This document shows positions 1 to 8,105 of a stretch of DNA of 64,000 nt, piece by piece (within the stretch, counting starts at the first letter, position 1; each line of letters begins with the position of its first letter). A model generated the notes under the pieces. That model was not told the DNA's origin. It saw only the letters and a program-made list of their open reading frames with translations, and did not search any database. The stretch comes from CALIZF01 sp046292445 (GTDB lineage: Bacteria > Pseudomonadota > Alphaproteobacteria > Rhodobacterales > Rhodobacteraceae), in the NCBI GenBank assembly GCA_046292445.1, contig JBKBQT010000020.1:1-64000 (forward strand), in the 5' to 3' direction. The position numbers and the translations under genes were made by a program.

Positions 1-1417
1 GTTCGACGCGAGCGCGGCCGAGGGGATGGACGGGGTGCTGCGCATCCTGCCCGTGAAGGGCGGGGCGGCGGTCGTCGCCACCAACACCTGGTATGCCTTC
101 CGCGCGGCCGAGGCGATCGCCTTCGACTGGGGGCCGGCCCCCTACCCGGCCAGTTCGGACGAGATCTGGGCCGAGATCGGCGCGAGCTTCACCGACGCCC
201 GCCGCGACAGCCGCTTTCGCGACGAGGGCAAGGCGGGCGATGCCGCGGGATGGGAGGCGGAATACCGGGTGCCCTATCTCGCCCATGCGCCGCTCGAGCC
301 GATGAACGCGACCGCGCTCTGGCAGGACGGCTGGCTCGACATCTGGACCGGCACGCAGATCCCGCGCTTTGTCGTCTCGAATGTCGAGCGGCATCTGGGG
401 ATCCCGGCCGACCGGGTGCGGCTGCACCAGATGACCGCGGGCGGCAGCTTCGGGCGGCGGCTCGAGGATGACTATGTGCTGCAGGCCGTCGAGGTCGCCC
501 GCGCCATGGAAGGCGTGCCGGTCAAGATGACCTGGACGCGGGAAGAGGATTTCACCCATGACTTCCCGCGCCCCGCCGCCATCGCGCGGGCGCGCGGGTC
601 GGTCGCGGACGGGCGGGTGACCGGGCTCGACCTCGCGATCGCCGCATCCTCGGTCGCGGAAAGCCAGATCGCGCGGCTCGGGATGCCGGTCGCGGGGCCG
701 GATGTGGCCATCGTCGCCGGGGCCTGGGACCAGCCCTATGCGATCCCGAACTATCGCGTGACCGGCCATCGCGCGCCGGCGATGGTGCCGGTGTCGTCCT
801 GGCGGTCGGTCGGCGCCTCGGCCAACGGGTTCTTCCACGAATCGGCGCTGGACGAGCTCATCTGGGAAGCCGGGGCCGATCCGCTGATCGAGCGCATCCG
901 GCTGTGCGCGCATGCCCCCTCGCGCCGGGTGCTCGAGGCGGTGGCCGAGATGGCGGAATGGTCGGGCCCGCGGCCAGCGCCGGGGCGGGGCCGGGGCGTG
1001 GCCTTCACGCTGTCCTTCGGCGTGCCGCTGGCCGAGATCGTCGAGGTGGCCGACAGCGATGCAGGCATCCGCATCGCGCGGGTCTGGGTCGCGGCCGAGG
1101 TCGGGCGGGTGATCGACCCCGTCAACTTCGACGCGCAGGTGAAGGGCGGCGTGATCTGGGGCCTCGGCCATGCGATGCATGCCGAGATCACCTATGCGGA
1201 CGGCATGGCCGAGCAGACGAACTTTCACGCCTATCCGGGGATGCGGCTGGCGCAGGTGCCCGAGATCACGGTGCGGGCGCTGGAAACCGACGCGCTGCGC
1301 GGGATCGGCGAGCCGGCCGTGCCGCCGGCCGCACCGGCGCTGGCCAATGCGATCTTTGCCGCGACCGGCAAGCGCATCCGCGAATTGCCGCTGGCGCGGT
1401 CTGTGACCTTCGCCTGA
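1..1417 (+). CDS. Xanthine dehydrogenase-family molybdopterin-binding subunit (IorB-like), 3' part
   Basis: The reading frame is open from the window edge, so only the C-terminal part (about 470 residues) of a large Mo-hydroxylase subunit is seen. Family signatures are the glycine-rich TAGGSFGRR segment (window bases about 434-460), the WTREEDF stretch, and the C-terminal GIGEP motif that carries the catalytic Glu in xanthine oxidase-type enzymes. The composition best matches the isoquinoline 1-oxidoreductase/aldehyde dehydrogenase beta-subunit branch. These enzymes hydroxylate aldehydes or N-heterocycles with a molybdenum-cytosine-dinucleotide cofactor, helped by a [2Fe-2S] subunit that would lie upstream of this window. 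The substrate cannot be read from sequence. It ends 18 bp from the convergent kinase-like gene. Confidence 0.85.
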   Translation, partial: FDASAAEGMDGVLRILPVKGGAAVVATNTWYAFRAAEAIAFDWGPAPYPASSDEIWAEIGASFTDARRDSRFRDEGKAGDAAGWEAEYRVPYLAHAPLEPMNATALWQDGWLDIWTGTQIPRFVVSNVERHLGIPADRVRLHQMTAGGSFGRRLEDDYVLQAVEVARAMEGVPVKMTWTREEDFTHDFPRPAAIARARGSVADGRVTGLDLAIAASSVAESQIARLGMPVAGPDVAIVAGAWDQPYAIPNYRVTGHRAPAMVPVSSWRSVGASANGFFHESALDELIWEAGADPLIERIRLCAHAPSRRVLEAVAEMAEWSGPRPAPGRGRGVAFTLSFGVPLAEIVEVADSDAGIRIARVWVAAEVGRVIDPVNFDAQVKGGVIWGLGHAMHAEITYADGMAEQTNFHAYPGMRLAQVPEITVRALETDALRGIGEPAVPPAAPALANAIFAATGKRIRELPLARSVTFA

Positions 1418-1435
1418 CCGCAGCGCCGCGCGGCC

Positions 1436-2074
1436 TCAGCGCAGGAAGACGGTGCCGATCAGCCGCGTGCCCGTCGCCGCCAGATCCTCGACCGCGCGGG
1501 CCAGCGTGTCGCGCCGGTCCACCCCGCGGTGCACGCAAAGCACCGTCGCCCGCGCGTGCTTGGCCAGCCCGGCCGTTCCCACCGACCGCATCAGCGGCGC
1601 GGCAACGAGGCAGGTGAGGTCCGCCTCGGCCCGCAGTGCCGCCACCGCGGCGGCGACCGCGCCGACCATCAGCGCGCCGGGCGCGGCCAGCGCCGGCCGC
1701 GTGCCCACCCCCATCCGGCGCAGGCCGCCGCCCGCGTCGCGGACCATCCCCGGCGCGACCGGCGCGCCGTCGAGCAGGTCGGTAAACCCCGGCCCGGTGG
1801 TGCCTGCCCCGCCGTGCGGTGCCAGCGCATCCACGAGCAGCACGCGCCGCCCCGACAGCGCGGCGGCCGCCCGCATCGCGGTCAGCGCCAGCGCCTCGAC
1901 CCCGCGGTGGTCCGACAGGCCGCAGATCATGAGGACATCGCGATCCTCGAGCCCGGCGAGCATGCGGTTCGCCACCAGCACCGCGTTCTGCGAGAGGGCG
2001 CCGGGCGGTGCGGGGCGCGGCGTGCCGGCCGCATCCCGCAGCGGCGATGTCGGGTCGGGGGCATGCTGGTTCAT
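1436..2074 (-). CDS. CpsD/CapB-like tyrosine-kinase homologue lacking the P-loop
   Basis: 212 aa. The start overlaps the stop of the upstream polymerase gene in an ATGA, so the two are translationally coupled. The fold resembles the cytoplasmic BY-kinase domain that partners Wzz proteins: a strand followed by an alanine-rich helix, then RRVLLVDALAPHGG, which matches the Walker A' strand (usually ...VLLIDxD). Where active kinases have GEGKST, this protein reads GLSDHRGVE, so the phosphate-binding Lys and Ser/Thr are missing. There is no C-terminal tyrosine cluster. Position as third gene after Wzz and Wzy supports a role in polysaccharide assembly, probably structural or regulatory rather than catalytic. 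The family assignment is inference from fold-level resemblance and context. Confidence 0.6.
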   Translation of the reverse strand: MNQHAPDPTSPLRDAAGTPRPAPPGALSQNAVLVANRMLAGLEDRDVLMICGLSDHRGVEALALTAMRAAAALSGRRVLLVDALAPHGGAGTTGPGFTDLLDGAPVAPGMVRDAGGGLRRMGVGTRPALAAPGALMVGAVAAAVAALRAEADLTCLVAAPLMRSVGTAGLAKHARATVLCVHRGVDRRDTLARAVEDLAATGTRLIGTVFLR

Positions 2075-3552
2075 GTCCTGTCCTGCTCGGGGGTCGTGCC
2101 TGTGCGGCGGGCGGCGGTTTCGGCAAGGCTCAGCCGGTCGGCGACGAGGATCAGCCCCGCCACCAGCCACCAGCCCTTGAGCGGAAAGTGGAACGCATCG
2201 ACCTGCACGCTGAACACGATCCCGATCAGCAGCGACAGGAACGATGCGACCGCGAACCAGGCCCGCGCCTCCTGCCCGGCCGCACGCAGGCGCGATGCCG
2301 TGACCAGCGCGCGCCAGAGCATCGTGGCGAGGAACACGAGGAACAGCGCCAGCCCGAGGATGCCCAGCTCGTAGAACACCTGCAGGAATTCGTTATGCGC
2401 CATGATCCAGCCCGCCTCGAACCGCGTCGGGTCGAGATAGGCGATGATCGCGGTGCGGTTGCCGACCCCGATGCCCGTCAGCCAGTTGTCGGTCCCCAGC
2501 CGCAGCGCCGCCGCCCATAATTCGAAGCGCCACGACAGGTTGGTGGCATTCGACAGATCATAGGCCGCGCGGTTCAGCACCCGCTCCCAGATGCTGCTCG
2601 GCAGGTAGACCAGCACCGCCACCCCCGCCAGCGCCGCGCCGATCAGGTTGTAGAGCGTCAGCCGGAACAGCCCCGTCGCCGCGATCAGCAGCACGAGGAA
2701 GGCAAAGAACACCAGCACCGCCCGGGTGTTGGTCAGAAGGATGTTGTAGCTGACGATCCCGATCGCCGCGATCCACAGGAGCCGGACGAGCGTCCGCTGC
2801 GCTAGCCGCAGGTAGAGGAACAGGAACGGCAGCGCCAGCAGCAGGTTGATGCCATAGACCGCCGCGCTCGACGTGGTGCCCATGGCGCGCCGGATCTCGC
2901 CGAGGGTCGAGCGTTCCGACAGGTCGATCCATGTGGTCGAAAGCCGCGCGGCCTCGATGCCAAGCTCGCCGTCGCGCGCCGCCGGTTTGAAATGCCAGTC
3001 GTAGACCTGGTAGATCCCGATCAGCACCGTCGCGAAAATCCAGGCGAGCACCAGCCGCTCGATCATCGTCCAGTCGCGCACGCCCTGCACGAGGACGAAA
3101 AGCATCAGGAGATTGCCCAGCATGGTCAGCGCGTGGCTGCGGGTCGCAAGCGGATCGGCGGCATAGAGGATCGAGCCGAAGGCCATGGCGACGATCAGGC
3201 CGTAGAGCACGAGGCCCCGCGGCATTTCCAGCGCCTGCCGCCGGATGAGCATCTGCGCGAAGACCGCCGCAAGGGCAAGCATGCCGACGAGGCGCATCAG
3301 CGAGAAGGTCTGCAGGTCGAGATCGCCCCCGAACCGCCCCACCCGTTCGAGCGGCACGACCAGCGCCATCAGGACGTAGGTGAGGCCCGGGGCATGGATG
3401 ACGATGGCAAGGCCCAGCAACACCGCCGCCGCCACGACGCCGGCGACCGGCGCGGAAAACCGCGCCGCCCCCGCGACCAGCAGCGCCGCCCCCGCCAGCG
3501 CAACACCCGCGCCCAGCATCGCCTGCGGCAGGATGCGGCGCAGCGGCTCCAC
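2071..3552 (-). CDS. O-antigen ligase/polymerase family membrane protein (Wzy-like)
   Basis: 493 aa, very hydrophobic, with about a dozen predicted membrane helices. A large extracytoplasmic loop precedes the signature NWLTGIGVGN ... AHNEFLQVFYELGILG (minus strand, bases about 2330-2500). The HN-x2-L...ELG-x2-G pattern is typical of the Wzy_C/O-antigen ligase fold. In this setting it most likely polymerises lipid-linked repeat units in the periplasm. It starts 3 bp after the Wzz-like gene and overlaps the kinase-like gene by 4 bp, forming a Wzz-Wzy-kinase operon. A ligase role cannot be excluded from sequence, but no LPS-core genes are nearby. Confidence 0.8.
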   Translation of the reverse strand: MEPLRRILPQAMLGAGVALAGAALLVAGAARFSAPVAGVVAAAVLLGLAIVIHAPGLTYVLMALVVPLERVGRFGGDLDLQTFSLMRLVGMLALAAVFAQMLIRRQALEMPRGLVLYGLIVAMAFGSILYAADPLATRSHALTMLGNLLMLFVLVQGVRDWTMIERLVLAWIFATVLIGIYQVYDWHFKPAARDGELGIEAARLSTTWIDLSERSTLGEIRRAMGTTSSAAVYGINLLLALPFLFLYLRLAQRTLVRLLWIAAIGIVSYNILLTNTRAVLVFFAFLVLLIAATGLFRLTLYNLIGAALAGVAVLVYLPSSIWERVLNRAAYDLSNATNLSWRFELWAAALRLGTDNWLTGIGVGNRTAIIAYLDPTRFEAGWIMAHNEFLQVFYELGILGLALFLVFLATMLWRALVTASRLRAAGQEARAWFAVASFLSLLIGIVFSVQVDAFHFPLKGWWLVAGLILVADRLSLAETAARRTGTTPEQDRT

Positions 3553-3555
3553 CCG

Positions 3556-5028
3556 TCAGGCCCGCAGTTCGGCGCGCGACATCTCGCCCAGCACGACCAC
3601 ACCGGGCAGCCGCGTCAGCTCATGCGCCGCGAACAGCCGCCGGTCGGCGTATCCGAGCATCCCCGCCAGCGCGATCCCGAGCACCAGCCCGAGCGGGAGC
3701 GACACGAGCGAGATCGCCAGCCGCGGCGGGCCCGAGGGCGCGATGGGCGGCATCGGCGGCGTCAGGATGGCGATGTTGGCGACCCGGCTTTCCTCGAGCC
3801 GGGTGTTCACCCGTTCCTCTTCCAGCCGCACCAGGTTGTCGTCATAGCGCGTCTGCATCGTCTCGCGTTCCGAGAGCAGCAGCAGGAGCGCCTGTTCGGC
3901 GACGTTCAGCTCGCCCAGCCGCGCGGCCAGCCGCGCCCGCTCCGCCTCGCGCAGCGCCACCTCGTCGGCCACCGACCGTTCGAGCAGCAGCACGAGCGCG
4001 CCGATCCGTTCCTCGATCTCCTGCGCCGCGCGGCCCGAGGCGGCGATGGCGCCGATCTCGGCGGTGCGGCGCACCATCAGATCGCCGATGCTGTCGAGCA
4101 CCGCCTTGTAGGGCGCGCCGCCGGTCATGGCGGCCGCGCGGGCCGGGTCGATCAGGTCGGCGAAGTGCCGGATCGGCTGGACCGAGGCGCGCGCCTGTTC
4201 GGCCGCGACGATCGCGGCACTGACCGCCGCGCTCTGTTCGAGCAGCAGCTTGCGCTCCTCGGCGATCGAGGTCACGCCGTGCTGGACCCTGAGGGCGGCG
4301 ATGCGGGCATCGAGATCGACCACCTGCGCCAGCGCCCGCTGCGCCTGTTCCTCGAAGAAGGCGACGGTGCCGATGCTGCGCCGCGCCGTGGCCCGGTCGA
4401 TCAGGAACTGCTCGATCATGGTGTTGAGGATGCGAACCCCGAGGGGGCCGTTGCCGAAGGTGAGCGTCATCACGATGACGTCCGATTCGCCCTCGCGCCG
4501 GACCTGAAGGTTGCGGTCGATCCGCAGGATGAGCTTGTCGCGCTCGGACGTCGCCTGCGCAAGCCGCAGGTCGATCAGGACCCGTTCGGCCGCACGCGAG
4601 GCTGCCGACACCGCATCGGACGCCGCCCGGCGCAGACGCGCCAGCACCGTCTGCGGTTCGGGCCGGGGAATGCGGAAGGCGTCGAGGCCGATCGTATCGA
4701 CCGCATGCTCGATCAGGTGCCGCGATTCGAGCAGGATCACGTCGGAGTTGATATCCTCCTTGCGCACCCCGTTCGACACCAGCGCCCCGCGCGAGACCGT
4801 GGTGGGCATCTCGAGGTTCTCGGGGCCGACCTTGACCAGCAATCGCGCCTCGATCCGGTAGGTATCCGGGCGCGTCTGCATCACCGCATAGACGACCCCC
4901 ACCAGTGCAAGCGTGACGAACAGCACCAGCGCCCAGCGCCGCAGGATCGCCGCTGCCAGATCGGCGATCAGTTCGGCCGGTTCGGCGGGCGCCGCGGCGC
5001 CGCTGGTCTCGCGCAGGCTGGACGACAC
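3556..5028 (-). CDS. Wzz/GumC-type polysaccharide chain-length determinant
   Basis: 490 aa with the polysaccharide copolymerase layout. There is a short cytoplasmic N-terminus, a first membrane helix near residues 29-50 (ALVLFVTLALVGVVYAVM), a Wzz-type periplasmic start (YRIEARLLVKVGPE), a long Glu/Arg/Ala-rich coiled-coil middle, a Pro-rich segment (ILTPPMPPIAPSGPP), and a second helix near the C-terminus. No kinase domain is fused; the adjacent kinase-like gene supplies a separate, degenerate partner. I chose the GTG at 5028 because GAGGAG sits 6 bases upstream; an in-frame ATG at 5061 and another at 5115 are possible. First gene of the leftward block, divergent from the sugar-nucleotide operon. 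Confidence 0.82.
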   Translation of the reverse strand: MSSSLRETSGAAAPAEPAELIADLAAAILRRWALVLFVTLALVGVVYAVMQTRPDTYRIEARLLVKVGPENLEMPTTVSRGALVSNGVRKEDINSDVILLESRHLIEHAVDTIGLDAFRIPRPEPQTVLARLRRAASDAVSAASRAAERVLIDLRLAQATSERDKLILRIDRNLQVRREGESDVIVMTLTFGNGPLGVRILNTMIEQFLIDRATARRSIGTVAFFEEQAQRALAQVVDLDARIAALRVQHGVTSIAEERKLLLEQSAAVSAAIVAAEQARASVQPIRHFADLIDPARAAAMTGGAPYKAVLDSIGDLMVRRTAEIGAIAASGRAAQEIEERIGALVLLLERSVADEVALREAERARLAARLGELNVAEQALLLLLSERETMQTRYDDNLVRLEEERVNTRLEESRVANIAILTPPMPPIAPSGPPRLAISLVSLPLGLVLGIALAGMLGYADRRLFAAHELTRLPGVVVLGEMSRAELRA

Positions 5029-5185
5029 ACCACGCTCCTCTCGACCGGAATGCGACCGCATCGGTCGCGCGCCGGCAGCGGCGGCAACAATGCAGCCAGG
5101 CCCTGCCGGATGCATGGTTCCTAGTCCTCTGCGGGCGCGAAATCAAGCAATGCCGCCGGCGGCGCGCGCCGCGTGCGATTGCGGG

Positions 5186-5214
5186 TTGCCGTTGCGGAAG
5201 TCGGGTGATCTACA
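5186..5214 (+). promoter_or_regulatory. Candidate sigma-70 promoter for the sugar-nucleotide operon
   Basis: TTGCCG and TCTACA are separated by 17 bp and lie about 80 bp upstream of the RmlD-like start at 5295, in the divergent gap after the Wzz-like gene. The -10 matches only partly, so this is a suggestion. Confidence 0.3.
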
Positions 5215-5294
5215 TTTCCGCACGTTTCGGGTTCAGCGGCCTGTTTCCGGCGCACGGCACGACAGGCGACCGCTGCAGGCTGCGGGAAGGAACG

Positions 5295-6167
5295 ATGCGG
5301 GTTCTGGTCCTTGGTGCGACGGGCATGCTCGGCCACGCGCTTGTCGGCGCTCTGCTTGCCGGCGGCCATGCCGTGGCCGGAACGATCCGCCCCGCTGCGG
5401 CCGCGGGCGCGCATGCGCAGGCCCTTGCGGGGGCCGAGGTTATCGGCGGGATCGACCTCGCCGAGCCCGGCGCCCTTGCCCGCGCCTTCGACGCAAGCCG
5501 GCCCGATGCGGTGGTCAACTGCGCCGGCATGATCAAGCAGAAGGCGGGGGACGAAGATCGCGCCGCGCTGGTCCGCCTCAACGCCCTTCTGCCACATGCG
5601 GTCGCGGCCGAGGCATCCGGCCGCGGCGTGCGGTTCATCCACATCTCGACCGATTGCGTCTTTTCCGGCCGCCGCGGCCTGTATGCCGAAACCGATCCGA
5701 CCGATCCGACCGACGCCTATGGCATGTCGAAACTGCTCGGCGAGGTCGGCGCGCCGCATCTGACGCTGCGCACATCGCTCGTGGGATGGCAGATCGGCGG
5801 CGCTGAAAGCCTGCTGGAATGGTTCTGGGCGCAGCGCGGCGGCACGGCGCGGGGATTCACCAGGGCGTTCTTCTCGGGGTTTTCCACCCCCGCCTTCGCC
5901 CGCATCCTGGCCGAGGTGCTGACCGATCATCCGGCGCTTTCGGGCCTGTGGCATGTCGCGGCGCCGCGCATCTCCAAATTCGACCTGCTCTCGGGCCTCA
6001 ACGACCGTCTCGGCCGGCCGGTCGCACTCGTGCCCGATGCCGAACTCGCCATCGACCGCAGCCTCGACGGGCGCCGGTTTGCCACCGAGACCGCCATCAG
6101 TTTGCCCGATTGGCCCGCGATGCTCGACGAACTGGCCATGCAGAGGGCGCGTTCCCATGCCGATTGA
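5295..6167 (+). CDS. RmlD-like SDR: NDP-4-keto-6-deoxysugar reductase
   Basis: 290 aa, extended short-chain dehydrogenase. GATGMLG at residues 8-14 binds the dinucleotide, STDCVFSG follows the fourth strand, and Y142-x3-K146 (YGMSK) is the catalytic pair, as in dTDP-4-dehydrorhamnose reductases. The ATG at 5295 has GGGAAGG 4 bases upstream; upstream in-frame codons lack a ribosome site. It overlaps the FnlA/CapE-like dehydratase gene by 11 bp. That pairing is known from L-6-deoxy-HexNAc pathways (for example WbvB with WbvR), so I infer that it reduces C4 of UDP-4-keto-6-deoxy-HexNAc rather than making dTDP-rhamnose. No rmlA, rmlB or rmlC homologue is adjacent. Confidence 0.75.
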   Translation: MRVLVLGATGMLGHALVGALLAGGHAVAGTIRPAAAAGAHAQALAGAEVIGGIDLAEPGALARAFDASRPDAVVNCAGMIKQKAGDEDRAALVRLNALLPHAVAAEASGRGVRFIHISTDCVFSGRRGLYAETDPTDPTDAYGMSKLLGEVGAPHLTLRTSLVGWQIGGAESLLEWFWAQRGGTARGFTRAFFSGFSTPAFARILAEVLTDHPALSGLWHVAAPRISKFDLLSGLNDRLGRPVALVPDAELAIDRSLDGRRFATETAISLPDWPAMLDELAMQRARSHAD

Positions 6168-7227
6168 CCTGACGAAAGCAGTCGAGGGCAAGCGTGTGCT
6201 TGTCACCGGGGGGACCGGCAGCCTCGGCAGGGTGCTGGTGCGCGCGATGCTGTCGGGGCAATACGGCCGGCCGGCGCGGCTGACCGTGCTCAGCCGCGAC
6301 GAGGGCAAGCATTTCGCCATGCGCCTTGCGTTCAACCGGATGAACGCGGCGTCCGAGGACATCATCTATCGCGACTATGCCTCGATCCTGCATTTCCGGG
6401 TCGGCGATGTGCGCAATTACCACAGCGTGGTGGCGGCGCTGCGCGATGTGGACATCGTGTTCAACGCCGCCGCGCTCAAGCAGGTGCCGTCCTGCGAGTA
6501 TTTTCCCGGCGAGGCGATCGAGACCAACATCCTCGGCCCGCGCAACATCGTGCGCGCCATCGCCGAGCATGCCCTTCCGGTCGAGGTGGTGATGGGCGTG
6601 TCCACCGACAAGGCCTGCCATCCGGTCAACGTCATGGGCATGACCAAGGCGCTGCAGGAACGGGTGTTCGTCGCCGGCAATCTCGACGCGCCGCAGACGC
6701 GTTTCACCTGCGCGCGCTATGGCAACGTGCTCGCCTCGCGCGGGTCGGTGATCCCGCTGTTCCATGCGCAGATCGCGCAGGGCGGGCCGGTGACGCTGAC
6801 CGACCCCGAGATGACGCGCTATTTCCTGACCCTCGACGATGCCGTGCGCACCATCGTCTCGGCGCTGGTGGCCGGCGAGCGGGGCGAGATCTTCATCCCC
6901 AAGGCGCCGGCCGCACGGATCGACATGCTGGTCCGCCTGCTGATCGGGGACCGCCCCATCCCGGTGGAAACCATCGGCATCCGCCCCGGCGAGAAGGTGC
7001 ACGAGACGCTCGTGGCCGAGGACGAGGCCTATCGCACTGTCGAGCGGCAGGATCATTACGTCATCCGCCCGGCCCTGCCCGAACTGGGCGGTGTGCCCAC
7101 GACACCGGCGCTGCGGGGGGCCTATACCTCGAACCAGCAGCTGATGGACGAGGCGCAGCTAAGCGATCTCTTGACGCGGAGCGGCCTCAGGGTCGAAGAC
7201 AGGCCGGATTTCGAGGCGATCTATTGA
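6157..7227 (+). CDS. FnlA/CapE-like UDP-GlcNAc inverting 4,6-dehydratase
   Basis: 356 aa. The Rossmann motif GGTGSLG is at residues 18-24, and STDKA plus the C-terminal IRPGEKVHETL are hallmarks of the polysaccharide-biosynthesis dehydratases (FlaA1, PseB, FnlA, CapE, WbjB). The SDR YxxxK motif is here M160-G-M-T-K164. Met replacing the Tyr is, as I recall, the mark of the FnlA/WbjB/CapE branch rather than FlaA1. The expected reaction is dehydration of UDP-GlcNAc with C5 inversion, opening the route to UDP-L-FucNAc, L-QuiNAc or L-RhaNAc. It overlaps the RmlD-like gene and sits 8 bp before MTA phosphorylase. I see no C2-epimerase nearby, which favours the L-RhaNAc product (inference). Confidence 0.8.
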   Translation: MPIDLTKAVEGKRVLVTGGTGSLGRVLVRAMLSGQYGRPARLTVLSRDEGKHFAMRLAFNRMNAASEDIIYRDYASILHFRVGDVRNYHSVVAALRDVDIVFNAAALKQVPSCEYFPGEAIETNILGPRNIVRAIAEHALPVEVVMGVSTDKACHPVNVMGMTKALQERVFVAGNLDAPQTRFTCARYGNVLASRGSVIPLFHAQIAQGGPVTLTDPEMTRYFLTLDDAVRTIVSALVAGERGEIFIPKAPAARIDMLVRLLIGDRPIPVETIGIRPGEKVHETLVAEDEAYRTVERQDHYVIRPALPELGGVPTTPALRGAYTSNQQLMDEAQLSDLLTRSGLRVEDRPDFEAIY

Positions 7228-7235
7228 GGGGCGAC

Positions 7236-8105
7236 ATGGCCGCGCGTGTGATCGGGATCATCGGGGGCTCGGGCCTCTACCAGATCGACGGGATGGAGGG
7301 GGCGGAATGGCGGCCCGTCGCCTCGCCCTGGGGCACCCCGTCCGACGCCCTGCTGGTCGGCGCGATCGGCGGCGTGCCGGCCGTGTTCCTGCCCCGTCAC
7401 GGCCGCGGCCATGTCCAGAGCCCGACCACCATCGACTACCGCGCCAATATCGACGCGCTCAAGCGCTGCGGGGTGACCGACGTGATCTCGGTCTCGGCCG
7501 TCGGATCGTTCCGCGAGGATCTCGCGCCGGGCGATTTCGTGCTGGTGGACCAGTTCATCGACCGCACCGTGAACCGCGAGAAGTCGTTCTTCGGCGCCGG
7601 CCTCGTCGCCCATGTCGCCTTCGGCGAGCCGACCTGCCCGCGCCTGCGCGGGCACCTTGCCGAGGCGGCGGCGGCGCTCGGCATCACCGCCCATGCCGGG
7701 GGCACCTACCTCGCGATGGAGGGGCCGCAGTTTTCCACCCGCGCCGAAAGCGTGCTCTATCGCGGCTGGGGCTGCAGCGTGATCGGCATGACCAACATGC
7801 CCGAGGCGAAACTCGCCCGCGAGGCCGAGATGTGTTATGCCACCGTCGCCATGGTGACCGATTACGACAGCTGGCACCCGGCGCATGACGTGGTGGACAT
7901 CCCCGCGATCCTCGCCACGATGCATGCCAATTCCGACAAGGCCCGCCGCCTGATCGCAGCCGTCGTCCCCCGCCTCGGCGGTGATTTCGACTGCCCGCAC
8001 GGGTGCAACCGCGCGCTCGACACCGCGGTGATGACCGCACCCGACCGGCGCGATCCGGCGCTGGCCGCGCGGCTCGACGCGGTGGCGGGCCGGGTGCTGG
8101 CATGA
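7236..8105 (+). CDS. mtnP: S-methyl-5'-thioadenosine phosphorylase family protein
   Basis: 289 aa, about the usual length of MTA phosphorylases. Signatures of the PNP/MTAP family run in order: IGIIGGSGLY at the N-terminus, FLPRHGRGH (phosphate-site His/Arg), the MEGPQFSTRAE segment, and GMTNMPEAKLAREAEMCYATVAMVTDYD carrying the purine-site Asp. It phosphorolyses MTA to adenine and methylthioribose-1-phosphate in the methionine salvage pathway. The ATG at 7236 follows a GAGGGG site; a TTG at 7224 overlapping the previous stop is a poorer start. It is odd here: it lies inside the sugar-nucleotide operon and is coupled by ATGA to the next epimerase gene. Some family members act on other purine nucleosides. 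Confidence 0.85.
   Translation: MAARVIGIIGGSGLYQIDGMEGAEWRPVASPWGTPSDALLVGAIGGVPAVFLPRHGRGHVQSPTTIDYRANIDALKRCGVTDVISVSAVGSFREDLAPGDFVLVDQFIDRTVNREKSFFGAGLVAHVAFGEPTCPRLRGHLAEAAAALGITAHAGGTYLAMEGPQFSTRAESVLYRGWGCSVIGMTNMPEAKLAREAEMCYATVAMVTDYDSWHPAHDVVDIPAILATMHANSDKARRLIAAVVPRLGGDFDCPHGCNRALDTAVMTAPDRRDPALAARLDAVAGRVLA

Noticed and set aside
5029..5115. Longer N-terminus for the Wzz-like protein from an ATG at 5115
   Set aside because: The GTG at 5028 has an excellent GAGGAG ribosome site at correct spacing; the extra residues look non-native.
2992..5124. 710-residue open frame on the plus strand opposite the Wzz and polymerase genes
   Set aside because: Arg/His/Asp-rich low-complexity translation, antisense to two genes with clear family motifs and overlapping starts; typical high-GC shadow frame.
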